A stretch of DNA of 64,000 bases from Littorina saxatilis (Eukaryota; Mollusca; Gastropoda; Littorinimorpha; Littorinidae). This document shows positions 1 through 20,661 of the stretch, one piece after another (position 1 is the first letter of the stretch; the number at the start of each line of letters is the position of its first letter). The position numbers were made by a program, and so were the translations under genes. The notes beneath the pieces are model-generated. The model made no database searches and was not told the DNA's origin. It saw only the letters and a list, made by a program, of their open reading frames with translations. The stretch is from positions 43,311,732 through 43,375,731 of the forward strand of contig NC_090253.1 in assembly GCF_037325665.1 (NCBI RefSeq), written 5' to 3'.

Positions 1-272
1 CGCCCGAATTTCCCAGCGATGGGACAATAAAGTAATGAGAGAAAAAAAATCTAATATATCCCTTGACTTTGGGGTAGTGCGACTCGGTTGCTGATAGCTT
101 TTCACTGGGAGGAAGCGACCCGAATTTCCCAGCGAATAGACAATAAAGTAATGAAAAACAACAATCTAATATATCCCTTGACTTTGAGGTAGCGTGTCTC
201 TGTTGCTGCTAGCTTTCCACAGGGAGGAAACGCCCCGAATTTCCCAGTGATTGGACAATGAAGTAAAGAAGA
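1..272. repeat. Tandem array derived from a SINE 3' end
   Basis: About two and a half units of roughly 115 bp. Each contains a SINE-type tail (cccgaatttcccagcgat followed by a gacaataaagtaatga segment) and then tctaatatatcccttgact. The same tail closes the tRNA-headed SINEs at 32.7-33.0 kb and 51.9-52.2 kb, so the array looks amplified from a SINE 3' end. Related units resume at 1153-1290 and, inverted, at 2560-2640. The array was split by the element at 273-1152. Confidence 0.6.
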
Positions 273-1028
273 AACAAGTCGCGTAAGGCGAATATACAAT
301 ATTTAGTCAAGTAGCTGTCGAACTCACAGAATGAAACTGAACGCAATGCCATTTTTCAGCAAGACCGTATACTCGTAGCATCGTCAGTCCACCGCTCATG
401 GCAAAGGCAGTGAAATTGACAAGAAGAGCGGGGTAGTAGTTGCGCTAAGAAGGATAGCACGCTTTTCTGTACCTCTCTTTGTTTTAACTTTCTGAGCGTG
501 TTTTTAATCCAAACATATCATATCTATATGTTTTTGGAATCAGGAACCGACAAGGAATAAGATGAAAGTGTTTTTAAATTGATTTGGACAATTTAATTTT
601 GATAATAATTTTTATATATTTAATTTTCAGAGCTTGTTTTTAATCCGAATATAACATATTTATATGTTTTTGGAATCAGCAAATGATGGAGAATAAGATA
701 AACGTAAATTTGGATCGTTTTATAAATTTTTTTTTTTTTTTACAATTTTCCGATTTTTAATGACCAAAGTCATTAATTAATTTTTAAGCCACCAAGCTGA
801 AATGCAATACCGAACCCCGGGCTTCGTCGAAGATTACTTGACCAAAATTTGAACCAATTTGGTTGAAAAATGAGGGCGTGACAGTGCCGCCTCAACTTTC
901 ACGAAAAGCCGGATATGACGTCATCAAAGACATTTATCAAAAACATGAAAAAAACGTTCGGGGATTTCCTACCCAGGAACTCTCATGTCAAATTTCATAA
1001 AGATCGGTCCAGTAGTTTAGTCTGAATC

Positions 1029-1071
<43 letters not shown>

Positions 1072-1152
1072 GCACGCACATACACCACGACCCTCGTTTC
1101 GATTCCCCCTCGATGTTAAAATATTTAGTCAAAACTTGACTAAATATAAAAA
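273..1152 (+). mobile_element. Family A Helentron-like non-autonomous element, copy 1
   Basis: Begins AACAAG followed by a short hairpin (TCGCGTAAGGCGA), then TATTTAGTCAAG. It ends CTTGACTAAATATAAAAA, so TTTAGTCAAG/CTTGACTAAA forms subterminal inverted repeats. A (CA)n tract lies near the 3' side (1034-1075), and an internal segment of about 130 bp occurs twice. No coding capacity is seen. Subterminal repeats, one terminal hairpin, an internal microsatellite and insertion into an A/T run match the published architecture of Helentron-associated elements (HINE/DINE). The class assignment is inference. Confidence 0.65.
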
Positions 1153-1269
1153 CATCTGATAGATCCCCTGATTTGGAGGAAGCGCGACTTTGTTCCTGCT
1201 AGCCTTCCATTGGGGGGAATTGACCCGAATATCCCAGCGATGGGACAAAAAAGTAATGAAATAAGAATC

Positions 1270-2195
1270 AAAACATTTAATAGATCCCTTGACTTAATTT
1301 GGAGATGACAAGAAAATATCGGGCGTATTTACGTGATTTGTAAATCGCGGGGCGATTGTTTTACATTTTTACGAATCACGGGTTAACACGCTCGCATATT
1401 ACGTCTTCTATGCTATTCCTTCTGATTCTTTCTTTATTTGGTGTTTAACGTCGTTTTCAACCACGAAGGTTATATCGCGACGGGATTCCTTCTGATGCAG
1501 GTGTCGATCGCATTTACGATCAAAAACAGGAGTTTTTGCGTCAATTACTAAGGGCATTATGCCAAAAAGCGCTGTATGTCAGCAAGGACTTGTTAGTTTG
1601 CTTTGAAACTTTCCGAATATTTTGCCTACATACTACATGTAAGCTACTACGGGTAGTACATAGACAAATTGAACGAAATGACATAGGAATTAATGCCTTA
1701 ATTTGGGTGCGTAATTTGTCGCAATAATTTGTTGCCGAAGGATTTTAATAGATATGCGCGGAGCGGAATGTATATGGCCTTTCTGATTCCTTATTGAAAA
1801 CATTTAATAGATCCCTTGACTTTGGAGATGACAAGAAAATATCCGGCGCATTTACGTGATTTGTAAATCGCGGGGCGATTGTTTTACATTTTTACAAATC
1901 ACGGATTCACACGCTCGCATATTTTGTGTTCTATGCTATTCCTTCTGATGCAGGTGTCGATCGTATGTGCGGTCAAAAACGGGAGTTTTTTGCGTTAATT
2001 ACGAGGGGCATTATGCGAAAAAGCGCTGTATGTCAGCAAGGACTTGTTAGTTTGCTTTGAAACTTTCCGACTATTTTGACTACATACTACATGTACTACG
2101 GGTAGTAGCATAGACAAATTGAACAAAATGACATGGGAATTAATGCCTTAATTCGGGTGCGTAATTTGTCGCAATACTTTGTTGGTGAAGTTTGT
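1270..2195. repeat. Two-copy tandem duplication of about 0.5 kb
   Basis: 1270-1790 and 1795-2195 are the same sequence, including an imperfect palindrome around gtgatttgtaaatcgcgggg. The first copy carries a small SINE fragment that the second lacks. No gene is recognised. Confidence 0.75.
1427..1484 (-). mobile_element. 58-bp 5'-truncated SINE insertion with target duplication
   Basis: A fragment beginning tctttctttatttggtgt, the 3' end of the SINE also seen at 9016-9266 and 39405-39770. It is flanked by attccttctgat on both sides (1415-1426 and 1485-1496). The second copy of the host tandem duplication (about 1940) shows the uninterrupted site, confirming the insertion. Confidence 0.85.
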
Positions 2196-2559
2196 TTAAT
2201 TCAACTGGTAAAAGTAGCACAAATGGTAAACATTATTTAGTGTGTGTTATTCATGTGTTATTTTTGTAAAAGAGTAATTCATTCAGTGTTCACAACAGGT
2301 GTTTTAAAAATGTGTTTAAAAGTGGAATGTTTACAGTATATACAACAACTTATTCGGAACGATAACCTCGATAAGATCAAACGAATTATGTATTGTTTGC
2401 TTGTCATGTGGGTAATCCTTACACGTAACAAACAACAAACAAACCACAAGGTAGTCCACATCGTATGGCCCAGAGAGGTAATAAAAGCTCGGAAAAAATC
2501 AGACACTCAGCGAGCTACTTCTGTTCTCCGACAGGGCCTATTTCTCCCACATGAAAGTT

Positions 2560-3021
2560 AGCTGCAACAGAGTCGCGCTACCCCAAAGTCAAGGAATATA
2601 TTAGATTTTTCTCTCTCATTACTTTATTGTCCCATCCCAAGGTAGTCCACATCTTATGGCCCAGAGAGGTAATAAAATCTCGGGAAAAAAATCAGACAGT
2701 CAGCGAGCTACTTCTGTTCCCTGACATATGGCCCATCATGGCCTATTGCCTATTTTCGCGGATAGGTGTGATATTGTGAGAGACGGACTGAATGACACTT
2801 GACTTAAAGTGTGAAGCGACTAGAACACCAAAAGCGTTTCTGCTTCAAGACAGGCCTTCGCACTTAGGCTGTGTCTGTGACGAGCTGGAAACATAAGTTA
2901 AATCAAAGCGTGAAATGTGTTCGATGTATTTTTGATTTCTTCAACATTAATTTTGTTTAAATTGCAGTTTGGGTATAACCGTGTTCCCTCTTATATACTG
3001 ATAATGGTAATAGTAATCATA
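2560..3021. other. Intergenic repeat debris
   Basis: Contains an inverted SINE-tail unit (2560-2640). A short direct duplication beginning aaggtagtccacat occurs at about 2449 and 2639. No gene seen. Confidence 0.5.
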
Positions 3022-3885
3022 AACAAGTCGCGTAAGGCGAAAATACAATATTTAGTCAAGTAGCTGTCGAACTCACAGAATGAAACTGAACGCAATGCCA
3101 TTTTTCAGCAAGACCGTATACTCGTAGCATCGTCAGTCCACCGCTCATGGCAAAGGCAGTGAAATTGACAAGAAGAGCGGGGTAGTAGTTGCGCTAAGAA
3201 AGATAGCACGCTTTTCTGTACCTCTCTTTGTTTTAACTTTCTGAGCGTGTTTTTAATCCAAACATATCATATCTATATGTTTTTGGAATCAGGAACCGAC
3301 AAGGAATAAGATGAAAGTATTTTTAATTTGATTTGGACAATTTAATTTTGATAATAATTTTTATATATTTATTTTTCAGAGCTTGTTTTTAATCCAAATA
3401 TAACATATTTATATGTTTTTGGAATCAGCAAATGATGGAGAATAAGATGAACGTTAATTTGGATCGTTTTATACATTTTTATTTTTTTTTACAATTTTCC
3501 GATTTTTAATGACCAAAGTCATTAATTAATTTTTAAGCCACCAAGCTGAAATGCAATACCGAAGTCCGGGCTTCGTCGAAGATTACTTGACCAAAATTTG
3601 AACCAATTTGGTTGAAAAATGAGGGCGTGACAGTGCCGCCTCAACTTTCACAAAAAGCCGGATATGACGTCATCAAAGACATTTATCAAAAACATGAAAA
3701 AAACGTTCGGGGATTTCATACCCAGGAACTCTCATGTCAAATTTCATAAAGATCAGTCCAGTAGTTTAGTCTGAATCGCTCTACACACACACACACATGC
3801 ACACACGCACATACACCACGACCCTCGTTTCGATTCCCCCTCGATGTTAAAATATTTAGTCAAAACTTGACTAAATATAAAAAGA
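3022..3885 (+). mobile_element. Family A Helentron-like element, copy 2
   Basis: Nearly identical to the copy at 273-1152, in the same orientation, with the same AACAAG-hairpin start and CTTGACTAAATATAAAAA end. It has a shorter (CA)n tract, showing that the microsatellite length varies between copies. Confidence 0.7.
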
Positions 3886-5060
3886 TAAAACAATAATAAA
3901 GTTTTGTTATGTATTGCAAATCCTGACATGGTTCTGGGCGTTTCACAAAATTAATGTGTTAACAAAATTACAAAGCAATGTACATAATGAACATTTTAAA
4001 ACAAAACCATTTTCTCCCTATAAAAATCAACTAGTACTGTGGCATCAGCATTAACAGGGAAAACAAATCTGAAAATTATTAAAAGCACAATCACCTACAA
4101 GATGCACATTATAATACATTATTTATCCAGAATCTATCATAATATTGATTGTTTGTTATTATGTGTTTGCGGCTGCCAGTTTCGGTCAAACTAACGTTCA
4201 CAACCTGTCTTTCACAACCTTTAAACTCATGTTTGTTTTGAATTTATTTTTTTTAATGACATTGTACTATCTCTACATCACCAATAAATAAAATTCATAC
4301 ACTACCATCTCGTTATACCGACTGCTAAACGTACCAGGCGGGCGGGACGGCTCTGAGTTAGCCGAATGCAATCACGTTGTCTTCTGCGCTTGAGCGCACC
4401 CCATACACACCTCTTGACATACTCTTGAAAGCGATAAGACACCACCCGAGTAGCCAACGGCGGCTTTCTTTAATTGCGATAACAACTCGTTTCAAACTGT
4501 CGTTAAAGACAGGTCCAACTACACTTACTTGTAAGATGTTACATTATGGAGGTCAAAATGGCCAATTTTCTGTAGTTTTCGGGGGAGAAATCTATCCTGT
4601 TACTGTATTAAAAAAGAAGCTTAAATTTGTCAGCACATTATTTTATTTTAGTACCAGTTCAGTGCCTCATATGGCTTTTTGACCAATCAGGACGGATTCT
4701 AGGTGACCCTCTAAATGTTATAACGTTCAAGCAGGGACCCTTTTTGTTTATCAAGCAAAACATTGACAAGACAAAGTACAAATTTAAATCAACAATACCA
4801 ACGTGATTTATTCTAAAGAATGACACTTCAAATGCTGCGAGATAATACTCTCTTTATCTAAAAAAAAAGTACAGAAAAGCTAGTTTTGTCGGTGGGTGCT
4901 TCACGGAATAGCAAAGCACCGCCCATCCTCTGAGTGTGCAATGCCGACCCGCTCACTTGGAATCTAAATGATCAAAGTTCGAAAAAATCTAGTGAAATTG
5001 CGTCACTCGCTTTACGTCAAATGTATCTTTACAGCATTTCCCATCGTCTGGAGTCGGTTC

Positions 5061-5064
<4 letters not shown>
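3886..5064. other. AT-rich intergenic sequence
   Basis: No recognised gene or known repeat. The short open frame at 4377-4682 resembles no protein I know. Confidence 0.4.
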
Positions 5065-5105
<41 letters not shown>

Positions 5106-5200
5106 CCCCTCTCCCTCTCTCCCTCTCTCCCTCTCTCTCCCCCTCTCTCTTTTTCTCTCTCTCCCCTCTCTCTCACTATTCTCTTTCTTTCTCTCTTTCT

Positions 5201-5274
<74 letters not shown>

Positions 5275-5275
5275 T
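5065..5275. repeat. (TC)n then (ATC)n microsatellites
   Basis: A CT/TC-rich tract is followed by an (ATC)n run at about 5200-5274. The open frame across it (Ser/Leu then poly-Ile) is a repeat artefact. Confidence 0.9.
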
Positions 5276-5614
5276 TTTCTTTTCTTTTCTTGCTCCTCTT
5301 ACAGTATCACGGTAAATGTTCCCAAATAGATCCTAGTTACCTCAGAGGACGTTAATCCCCAAAGTCAGCCAGTCAGTCAGTCATTAAAGGCAAAAGCGAG
5401 GTAACGCACAACTGGGTCCGACCAGTAAAGCCGTCGCTGCCTGTGTGACAACCACCATAAAAATCTACCACAGCGGGAAACTTTCAAGTTAAGTATTTTC
5501 AACCATCATGTGCCCGCATTCAACTTTACAATCAAAGGATGTCTGTTGAGATAATCGAATGGATCAAAACTTTGAAACCTGCGCGCATATTCTAAGCCGA
5601 CTAACACATAATTG

Positions 5615-5679
5615 TTAAGGACATCATAAAATGGTTCTCGGTGAAAACTTGACCGAGGGCCATTTTACGACGTCCTTGA
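5615..5679. repeat. 65-bp fold-back palindrome
   Basis: Arms aaggacatcataaaatgg and ccattttacgacgtcctt are near-perfect reverse complements, with arms of about 27 bp and a short central loop. It could be a small fold-back MITE. Confidence 0.6.
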
Positions 5680-5867
5680 CTCGAGTGTGTGACGTATACT
5701 CTTATGCTCTGCTTCTTGGGCAAGGTAAAGAACACCGAAAATATTTCAATGCCGTTCTCGAGCTACGCTGACTTTTACAAAGGGTACAGCTGACACGGCT
5801 TACGTAATCTGGTTTCCTGGTCATTTGTGTGAAAAATCTGTCCGACAAAGAAGAAGAAGAAGAAGTG

Positions 5868-5990
<123 letters not shown>

Positions 5991-6147
5991 TCCGCACTCG
6001 TTAAAATGTCAGTCGATACTGGAATGAATGTTGAAACATTGTAAACCTAAAAAAAAAAATAAAAAAAATATTAAAATTAAACATTCATACGAGTTACTAT
6101 CTGTGACAAGAACGCATAAGAAGTATAGCAACTAAATATTAATCCGC

Positions 6148-6378
6148 TTACCCATTGCTCCTCTTCGCACCTCGGCCTGTGAGTCGTCCTTTTCCTGAGT
6201 ACTTGCACACAAGTTTTGCGTATGCATACTTCAGTTCGTCTGGAAAGGGCTGTTTTGAATTCTTGTTCGCAAGTTGAACAGCACGACTGTATTTGACCAC
6301 GTACACCAAATCGTTCTTTCTGGAAAAGTCTGCCAGCCGTTCAGTAAGATCATTTAAACTTCTGAATGTTTTCCCCAA
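6148..6378 (-). pseudogene. ZSWIM/FAR1-like N-terminal domain fragment (exon-like)
   Basis: The minus-strand reading contains FRSLNDLTERLADFSRKND, PFPDELKYAYAKLVCKYSG and a basic end (GRGAKRSNG). By memory this matches the N-terminal domain of ZSWIM3-like, Mutator-transposase-derived SWIM proteins, which share an aromatic start, an EELKY motif and a CxxxG-basic tail. The frame ends in a plausible donor (AATGG|GTAAGC). There is no in-frame ATG, and a stop lies just upstream, so it is either an internal exon with a poor acceptor or a broken remnant. No downstream SWIM or DDE domain is seen on the minus strand before position 1. It could belong to a MULE-type transposon. Confidence 0.45.
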
Positions 6379-6682
6379 CTGTCATTTGTGCCATTTCTCA
6401 GCGATTGATCAACGGTGTGGTTATTATGGATGTAGTAAGTGTCGAATTGTGAGAATGCACAGTTCTGTCCGCCAAGTGGTTTTAAACACTGCGCGTATTT
6501 GCACCAAGTAATAACGTGTCACATCAAAATAGTTCTTTACCTGTCAGATAGTTTAGCGCCAAAAACATGAACCAATGATAGCCCATGGATTAGTAAGTCA
6601 TATGATGTTGGGGCGGGGCCAATGAACTAATGTCAACACAGTAAGTATCAACCAATGTTTGGCTCCGCCCCCACATCACGTG

Positions 6683-7145
6683 GACTGGGTGGCCGAGTGG
6701 TAACGCACTTGCGCTCGGAAGCGAGAGGTTGCGAGTTCGACCCTGGGTCAGGGCGTTAGCAATTTTCTCCCCCCTTTCCTAACCTAGGTGGTGGGTTCAA
6801 GTGCTAGTCTTTCGGATGAGACGAAAAACCGAGGTCCCTTCGTGTACACTACATTGGGGTGTGCACGTTAAAGATCCCACGATTGACAAAAGGGTCTTTC
6901 CTGGCAAAATTGTATAGGCATAGATAAAACAATGTCCACCAAAATACCCGTGTGACTTGGAATAATAGGCCGTGAAAAGTAGGATATGCGCCGAAATGGC
7001 TGCGATCTGCTGGTCGATGTGAATGCATGATGTATTGTGTAAAAAATTCCATCTCACACGGCATAAATAGATTCCTGCGCCTTGAGTCCGAGTCTGGAGA
7101 TACGCGCGCGATAGAAGACTTCATATATATAATCACGTGACCCAT
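6683..7145 (+). mobile_element. SINE with tRNA-type head GGCCGAGTGGTAACGC
   Basis: The head carries pol III box A-like (GGCCGAGTGGTAACGC) and box B-like (GCGAGTTCGACCC) motifs. A body follows with gtgcacgttaaagatccca, and a 3' part with cacggcataaata and cgcgcgatagaag. Other copies are at 23250-23674 (minus) and 29242-29755 (plus). Confidence 0.75.
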
Positions 7146-7230
7146 AAACCCATCGCCTGTAATTAGATCATACTATTACCGCTTCAGTTCTGAGAAATTC
7201 CCTCTTTATCTTCGCTTCTGATGCTCATCC

Positions 7231-7548
7231 TATTGTTGTTGGCACTCGGGTTTGTTTGTTTGTTTGCTTAACGCCCAGCCGACCACGAAGGGCCATATCA
7301 GGGCGGTGCTGCTTTTGACATATAACGTGCGCCACACACAAGACAGAAGTCGCAGCACAGGCTTCATGTCTCACCCAGTCACATTATTCTGACACCTGAC
7401 CAACCAGTCCTAGCACTAACCCCATAATGCCAGACGCCAGGCGGAGCAGCCACTAGATTGCCAATTTTAAAGTCTTAGGTATGACCCGGCCGGGGTTCGA
7501 ACCCACGACCTCCCGATCACGGGGCGGACGCCTTACCACGAGGATTGG
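7231..7548 (-). mobile_element. tRNA-headed SINE, reverse orientation
   Basis: Read on the minus strand it begins tggtaaggcgtccgcc and has a B-box GGGTTCGAACCCCGG. It ends in gggcgttaagcaaac plus a (CAAA)n-type tail. The tail matches that of the insertion at 54649-55123. Confidence 0.65.
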
Positions 7549-7739
7549 AACTCGGGTAACAGGGAGCGAAGGGCAGTGCCCCACCTAGTGATCGAGTGCC
7601 ACAACCCAGACTTTTCCCTTAATATATACATAGGTTTTAAACATCGAACGCAGAAGAAGAAGAATACATAGGTTTTAAACTCCTGCTTCCGGATTATACA
7701 AAACACATTAAAACATGTATTAAACAATGGCGACTGGAC

Positions 7740-7965
7740 GTGAGAGGGAACAATAAAGAGACCAAAAAGCAATGTACTCACGTTAAAATGACGAACACGG
7801 AACGAATAACAGCGACGTTTCGACCTAAGGGTCTTCTTCAGGCACAAAAACACAAAAATACACACACAAAAAAGAAGAAGAAAGACGATAGAACAAATGA
7901 AGAGAAGAATAACTGACAAAACAACTGCACTGCACAAACCAACAAATGACAAAGACACAACACTT
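7740..7965. repeat. Possible Penelope-like terminal fragment
   Basis: Contains gcgacgtttcgacctaag followed by ggtcttcttcagg. I associate this motif with the repeat ends of Penelope-like elements in invertebrates. No coding domain is present, so the call is weak. Confidence 0.25.
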
Positions 7966-8339
7966 CGAATTAACCTAAAATAAATCTCATAACAAAATAA
8001 TTGTAATCATTTTTTTTTTTTACAGGAATGTATATGTTTCTGTGTTTGTTTTTGTTTTAATACAAAAAAAAACCGTGATCAAATAATCAGAACTCTTTCA
8101 AAATATTCTGAATAAAATATATTAAATGCAATAACTTTTGGTTTTTTTTTAATTCAAATAAATGTTTTAGTTTAACTGCATTTGAATAGAAACTGAATTC
8201 TGATGAAAGCAGTTACTGTAAAGTCATTTGAAGTCACATGATAAAAATCACATGGTTTAGTTGAGCAGACCAAAAAGTGCAGAGCTAAAATATGTGTATG
8301 AATCTGTGTGAAAATCCAGTCCGTTTGTCCACAGGGATG

Positions 8340-8560
8340 CTAGGAAGCAGTCAAATGGGGTCGCTCAATCTGCTCAAATCCAGTCAAATGGGGTCGCACG
8401 GGCCGACAAATGGGGACGTCCCCGTTTGTCGGAAGCGTCCCCATTTGACTGCTCTCCAGTGACAATCGTCCCCATTTGTCGGTAAAACCACCTACACACA
8501 CACACACACACACACATACACACACTCACAAACACACACAACAGCAACAACCCCGATCCC
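8340..8560. repeat. CAAATGGGG-type inverted motifs and (CA)n
   Basis: Several copies of caaatgggg in both orientations (8353-8480) are followed by a CA microsatellite at about 8493-8545. The motif may be a small local tandem or inverted repeat. No gene. Confidence 0.5.
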
Positions 8561-8628
8561 CCTCCCCAACACATCCCACCACCGCTACAAGCACTGAAAC
8601 TCACCCACACGGAAACACCAACACTTAC

Positions 8629-17199
<8,571 letters not shown>

Positions 17200-17384
17200 C
17201 CTGGAGTGTCCTCAGCCTCTGCTTTCTTGAAAGTAAATTTTACCATATTATAATATTTTACAAGTAACAGAGTTGATCTTTTACAGAGAACGGTGTGTGC
17301 GGTAGAAAATTCGCCCTCTACCTTTTGATGGTACGGGTAGGAATAGTCGCAGTCCCATTCCCTACCCTCACAGACAGACAGACA

Positions 17385-17414
17385 CAGCGGACAGACAGAG
17401 AGACAGAGAGAGAG

Positions 17415-17459
<45 letters not shown>

Positions 17460-17460
17460 G

Positions 17461-17497
<37 letters not shown>

Positions 17498-17498
17498 G

Positions 17499-17536
<38 letters not shown>
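17385..17536. repeat. (CA)n microsatellite upstream of PIPOX
   Basis: CA repeats with two embedded ccggca interruptions. It lies about 200 bp upstream of the PIPOX start codon. Confidence 0.95.
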
Positions 17537-17587
17537 TACTTGACAGTTTTGCAAATCAAACAGGACTCACATATCACGACGTAATAA

Positions 17588-17895
17588 GGCCTAAAAAAAA
17601 AAATAGGTGTGGTTACGGTAACCCGACCTACCCTATTTTTAGGGGCCGACCCTATAACTTTTTATTACATTTGTCAAAAAAACACAAAAATAAACCAAGA
17701 GAACGAGTGCAGAAAACGCAATGAAAGCGAAAGCGCCCGAGTCGCACACTTATTTCCCTGTCAATTGCAAGTAGGTTTAATTTGTACACATTAGAAAAAA
17801 AAGTTTTAAAAAAAAAAGTGATTGCCTACCTTCCTACCCTATTTTGGGGGGCTATGTTACCGTAACCACACCTATTTTTTTTTGGTTTTTTTGCC
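17588..17895. mobile_element. TA-flanked MITE (family E), copy 2
   Basis: Inverted orientation relative to the copy at 9475-9765. Both ends carry TAGGTGTGGTTACGGTAAC or its complement beside A/T runs and GGCC/GCC termini. Confidence 0.7.
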
Positions 17896-18430
17896 TAATG
17901 CTCATGCACGATTAACCTCCTAATTTACATTTTAACTTACACAGAGATATGAAACACTGTGTTCGTGTAACCCACATTGCCTCTCAAGCGGGATAATTAT
18001 CAGTTATACTGCAAATGAATGAAGAAGTTCCGTGACACAGTTAGCACAAGCTCCTATCAAAACTCACATTTGAAGTAGCTAGCATGCGAGGTAGTCTATC
18101 TAACACAAAACATGTACTGCCCATCGACCCTTTTATGGCAACCATGTCAGACTAAACATAGACCAGCGCTTTCATTCGCCATTGTCTCCTAAATGGATCA
18201 TCGCTCTATCATTGGACGCTTACAACGGGACTCTGACCATTGTCTACCAACATCACTGTATTGTTCGCACTTATTAAAACGTTAGTACTATCTCGCTGAG
18301 TGTGTTGAAAGATAAGATAACGTGTAGAAAGCCTCACAATGTTGTTGACTGCTGAGAATCACATCTTAATTTTGCAAGTGCAACAGAAGTGGATGATTCA
18401 GCGATTTGAGTAGAGAGTTCTGCTTTATGA

Positions 18431-18822
18431 TATACTAGAATGAATACCCGCTTCGCCGGGTAGCCGGCTTCGCCGGGAAGAAGTACTTAGAGCCGTACGC
18501 CGGCTTCGCCGGGTCCGAACAATGGACCCGCCAAGCTTAGGTCCCTCCCAGATTCGTGGAATGGGAACAGCACGAAAATGATTCAGTGGCCATAATGCCA
18601 TTCCTGACCATATCGAGTCCCATCCTTGTCGACGAATGTAACCGTGTTAATCACCTTTGGAGGCGAACTCCACTCAAACAGGATTGAGCAATTTATAGCT
18701 TATCTGTAAGCCCTTTTGAACTGTTATGGCTTCTCAAAGGAAGGCCAGTACATACAAATACACAAAAGCCGCCAGACCACATCACAAACAGAACTGAACA
18801 ATCCCCAGGTGTTGCTCACATA

Positions 18823-18887
<65 letters not shown>

Positions 18888-19541
18888 AGAGAAGCCGTAT
18901 CTATAGAGAGATAGATGACAGTGTATTTTTCGCGTGGCTATAAATTGATTCGACCTTTGCACTTTTACAGTGAGGATAATTTACGGGTCCAATTTACGTT
19001 CTGGACACTGCGGTGACCTTCTAAAAATAGTAACAGAACGCCGGGAATATCCGAAGACGCTGCACTCATACTATAGTGCACCATACGAAGGAAGGGAGGT
19101 AAACGCTGAAAACCTGGAGAAGATGAGAAGATAAGGAAGAGTTACTTATAATGGTGAAATGAACACAAAAACTAAAATCGGTTCAGCGCTGCGCGCTGAG
19201 AGCACGTGTTGAAATATCTCATCGATGATATTGTGTCCGGGTTGTAGCTGAATACGGTGTCCAAATTTGAAAAAGATCCACCGAGAACTTTGGCTTTGGT
19301 GTGTCGGTATGGGGGCCCGGGTAGCTGAGGTGGAACCAAAGTCGGTTCAGCGCGCACAAAATCGGTTCAGCGCTGCGCGCTGAGAGCACGTGTTGAAATA
19401 TCGACCAGGTTGTGTCCTGTCCCGGGTCTACCTGAATATGCCCACCAAATTTGAAGCAGATCCATCGAGAACTTTGGCCGTGCATCGCGAACTCACACAC
19501 AGACACACACACAGACACAAGTCGTATATATATATATATAT
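18431..19541 (+). repeat. Family C (GCTTCGCCGGG) interspersed repeat, copy 1
   Basis: Opens tatactagaatgaatacccg, then two hairpin-forming cttcgccggg segments. A body of about 1 kb has a (CA)n tract, and the end reads cacaagtcgtatatatata. It is immediately followed by a second copy. No coding capacity. An older, interrupted relative sits in TMEM120 intron 7 (about 35475-38600). Confidence 0.7.
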
Positions 19542-20661
19542 ACTAGAATGAATACCCGCTTCGCCGGGTAGCCGGCTTCGCCGGGAAGAAGTACTTAGAG
19601 CCGTACGCCGGCTTCGCCGGGTCCGAACAATGGACCCGCCAAGCTTAGGTCCCTCCCAGATTCGTGGAATGGGAACAGCACGAAAATGATTCAGTGGCCA
19701 TAATGCCATTCCTGACCATATCGAGTAACATCCTTGTCGACGAATGTAACCGTGTTAATCACCTTTGGAGGCGAACTCCACTCAAGGACTGAGCAAGTTA
19801 TGGCTTCTCAAAGGAAGGCCAGTACATAAAATTACACAAAAGCCGCCAGACCACATCACAAACAGAACTGAACAATGCACAGGTGTTGCTCACATAGAGA
19901 CACACACACAAACACACACACACACAAAAACACAGAGAAGCCGTATCTATAGAGAGATAGATGACAGTGTATTTTTCGCGTGGCTATAAATGGATTCGAC
20001 CTTTGCACTTTTACAGTGAGGATAATTTACGGGTCCAATTTACGTTCTGTACACTGCGTTGACCTTCTAAAAATAGTAACAGTAACAGAACGCCGGGAAT
20101 ATCCGAAGACGCTCAGCGCAGTGGACAGCGCAGTGACATTCTAAAAATAGTAGTAACTTACAACTGAACGGGAAAGCCACACGAAGGAAGGGAGATAAAC
20201 GCCAAACACTGGAGAAGATAAGGAAGAGTTACTTATAATGGTGAAATGAACACAAAAACCCAAATCAGTTCAGCGCTGCGCGCTGAGAGCACGTGTTGAA
20301 ATATCTCATCGATGATATTGTGTCCGGGGTGTAGCTGAATACGGTGTCCAAATTTGAAAAAGATCCACCGAGAACTTTGGCGTTGTGATGTGGTGTAGCG
20401 GCTATGGTGTGTCGGTATGGGGGCCCGGGTAGCTGAGGTGGAACCAAAATAGCTGAGGTGGAACCAAAATCGGTTCAGCGCTGCGCGCTGAGAGCACGTG
20501 TTGAAATATCTCATCGATGAGGTTGTGTCCGGGGTCTCTCTGAATAAGCCCACCAAATTTGAAGCAGATCCATCGAGAACTTTGGCCGTGCATCGCGCAC
20601 AGACAGACACACACACAGACACTAGTCGTATATATATATAGATAGATAGATATATATATAT
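19542..20661 (+). repeat. Family C interspersed repeat, copy 2
   Basis: Head-to-tail with copy 1 and sharing its start, hairpins and internal segments. Small internal duplications distinguish the two, including a doubled agctgaggtggaaccaaaa. A tandem pair in the PIPOX-TMEM120 intergenic space. Confidence 0.7.
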
